Shown here: positions 63,612 through 64,000 of the stretch, piece after piece | Layout of the letters: each line of letters opens with the position of its first letter | Position numbering within the stretch: position 1 is the first letter of the stretch | From: Tenrec ecaudatus | Lineage: Eukaryota > Chordata > Mammalia > Afrosoricida > Tenrecidae | Assembly: GCF_050624435.1 (NCBI RefSeq) | Contig: NC_134546.1 | Location: 15,709,001 to 15,773,000, forward strand | Direction of reading: 5' to 3' | Length of the DNA stretch: 64,000 nucleotides | The notes under the pieces: model-generated | Databases searched by the model: none | Seen by the model: the letters and a program-made list of their open reading frames with translations, nothing else | What the model was told of the DNA's origin: nothing | Made by a program: the position numbers and the translations under genes

Positions 63612-64000
63612 AAATAACAAAATGAAGTCCTAGAACTGAAAATGACAGTGTTTGATGGGCATCTCAGTAGATTAGAGAGAGCAATAGAAAAGAGCACTTA
63701 GCTGGAAGACACATCAGTAGAAATCCAAATCCAATGGCACTGATGAGCATGGGGAGACAACAGAAGCTTAAATGCCGACCGGTATTTTAAAGAACCAGAT
63801 TTTGATCCATTGTTTTGGTTTTCTGATTCACATATAGTTTTATTTTGTTGTGGTTACAAAAATCGACAGCCTCAACGATTTCTAGGCATTTATAGTTTTA
63901 CGAAGCCAGGGGTCTGTAACAGGAAGGTGTGTCATCTCTGGTGTCCATTGAAGAGCGTGAACTTACGAAAGGCAGAGTTTCCTCCCCTTTCCTGTGGCTG

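Overview
This is mammalian nuclear DNA: interrupted genes with GT-AG introns and a high density of interspersed repeats. The repeats point to Afrotheria, most likely a tenrec such as Echinops telfairi. There are dozens of AfroSINE-like tRNA-derived SINEs, RTE-type LINE remnants, and five non-autonomous hAT elements of the SPIN ('SPACE INVADERS') type. From memory of the literature, tenrec is the afrotherian known to carry SPIN. The species call is an inference from repeats.

The genes are a three-member gastrokine (BRICHOS-domain, stomach-secreted) cluster in the order GKN3 (+), GKN2 (-), GKN1 (+). I recognised them exon by exon. GKN3 (exons 2-6 at 635-6576) lacks only its tiny first coding exon, which probably lies beyond the left edge. 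GKN2 (18750-27037, minus) and GKN1 (44806-50284, plus) are complete at six coding exons each, encoding 184 and 185 residues. All three share the same intron phases (0,0,0,0,1) and almost the same exon lengths, the mark of ancient tandem duplication. All three reading frames look intact. GKN3 is notable because its human counterpart is largely a pseudogene.

Layout: 1-6.8 kb GKN3 with two SPIN copies in its introns; 6.8-18.7 kb intergenic, repeat-rich, with a LINE insertion flanked by an 18-bp target duplication and an old L1 at 13.3-15.3 kb; 18.7-27.1 kb GKN2, with a LINE insertion 26 nt from an exon; 27.1-44.7 kb intergenic, with nested LINE-in-SINE insertions, RTE fragments, the longest SPIN copy and ancient L1; 44.7-50.4 kb GKN1; 50.4-64 kb downstream intergenic DNA with L1, RTE, a candidate solitary LTR and many SINEs.

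The products work together in the gastric mucosa. GKN1 and GKN2 are secreted by surface mucous cells, and GKN2 pairs with TFF1 through a cysteine that is conserved here. GKN3 is secreted by mucous neck cells in mouse. I found no tRNA or rRNA gene, no CRISPR array and no evidence of a wholly new system. The most interesting signals are at splice sites of the gastrokine genes: a weak donor, a duplicated branch point, a transposon at an acceptor and a long GA tract before the last exon.
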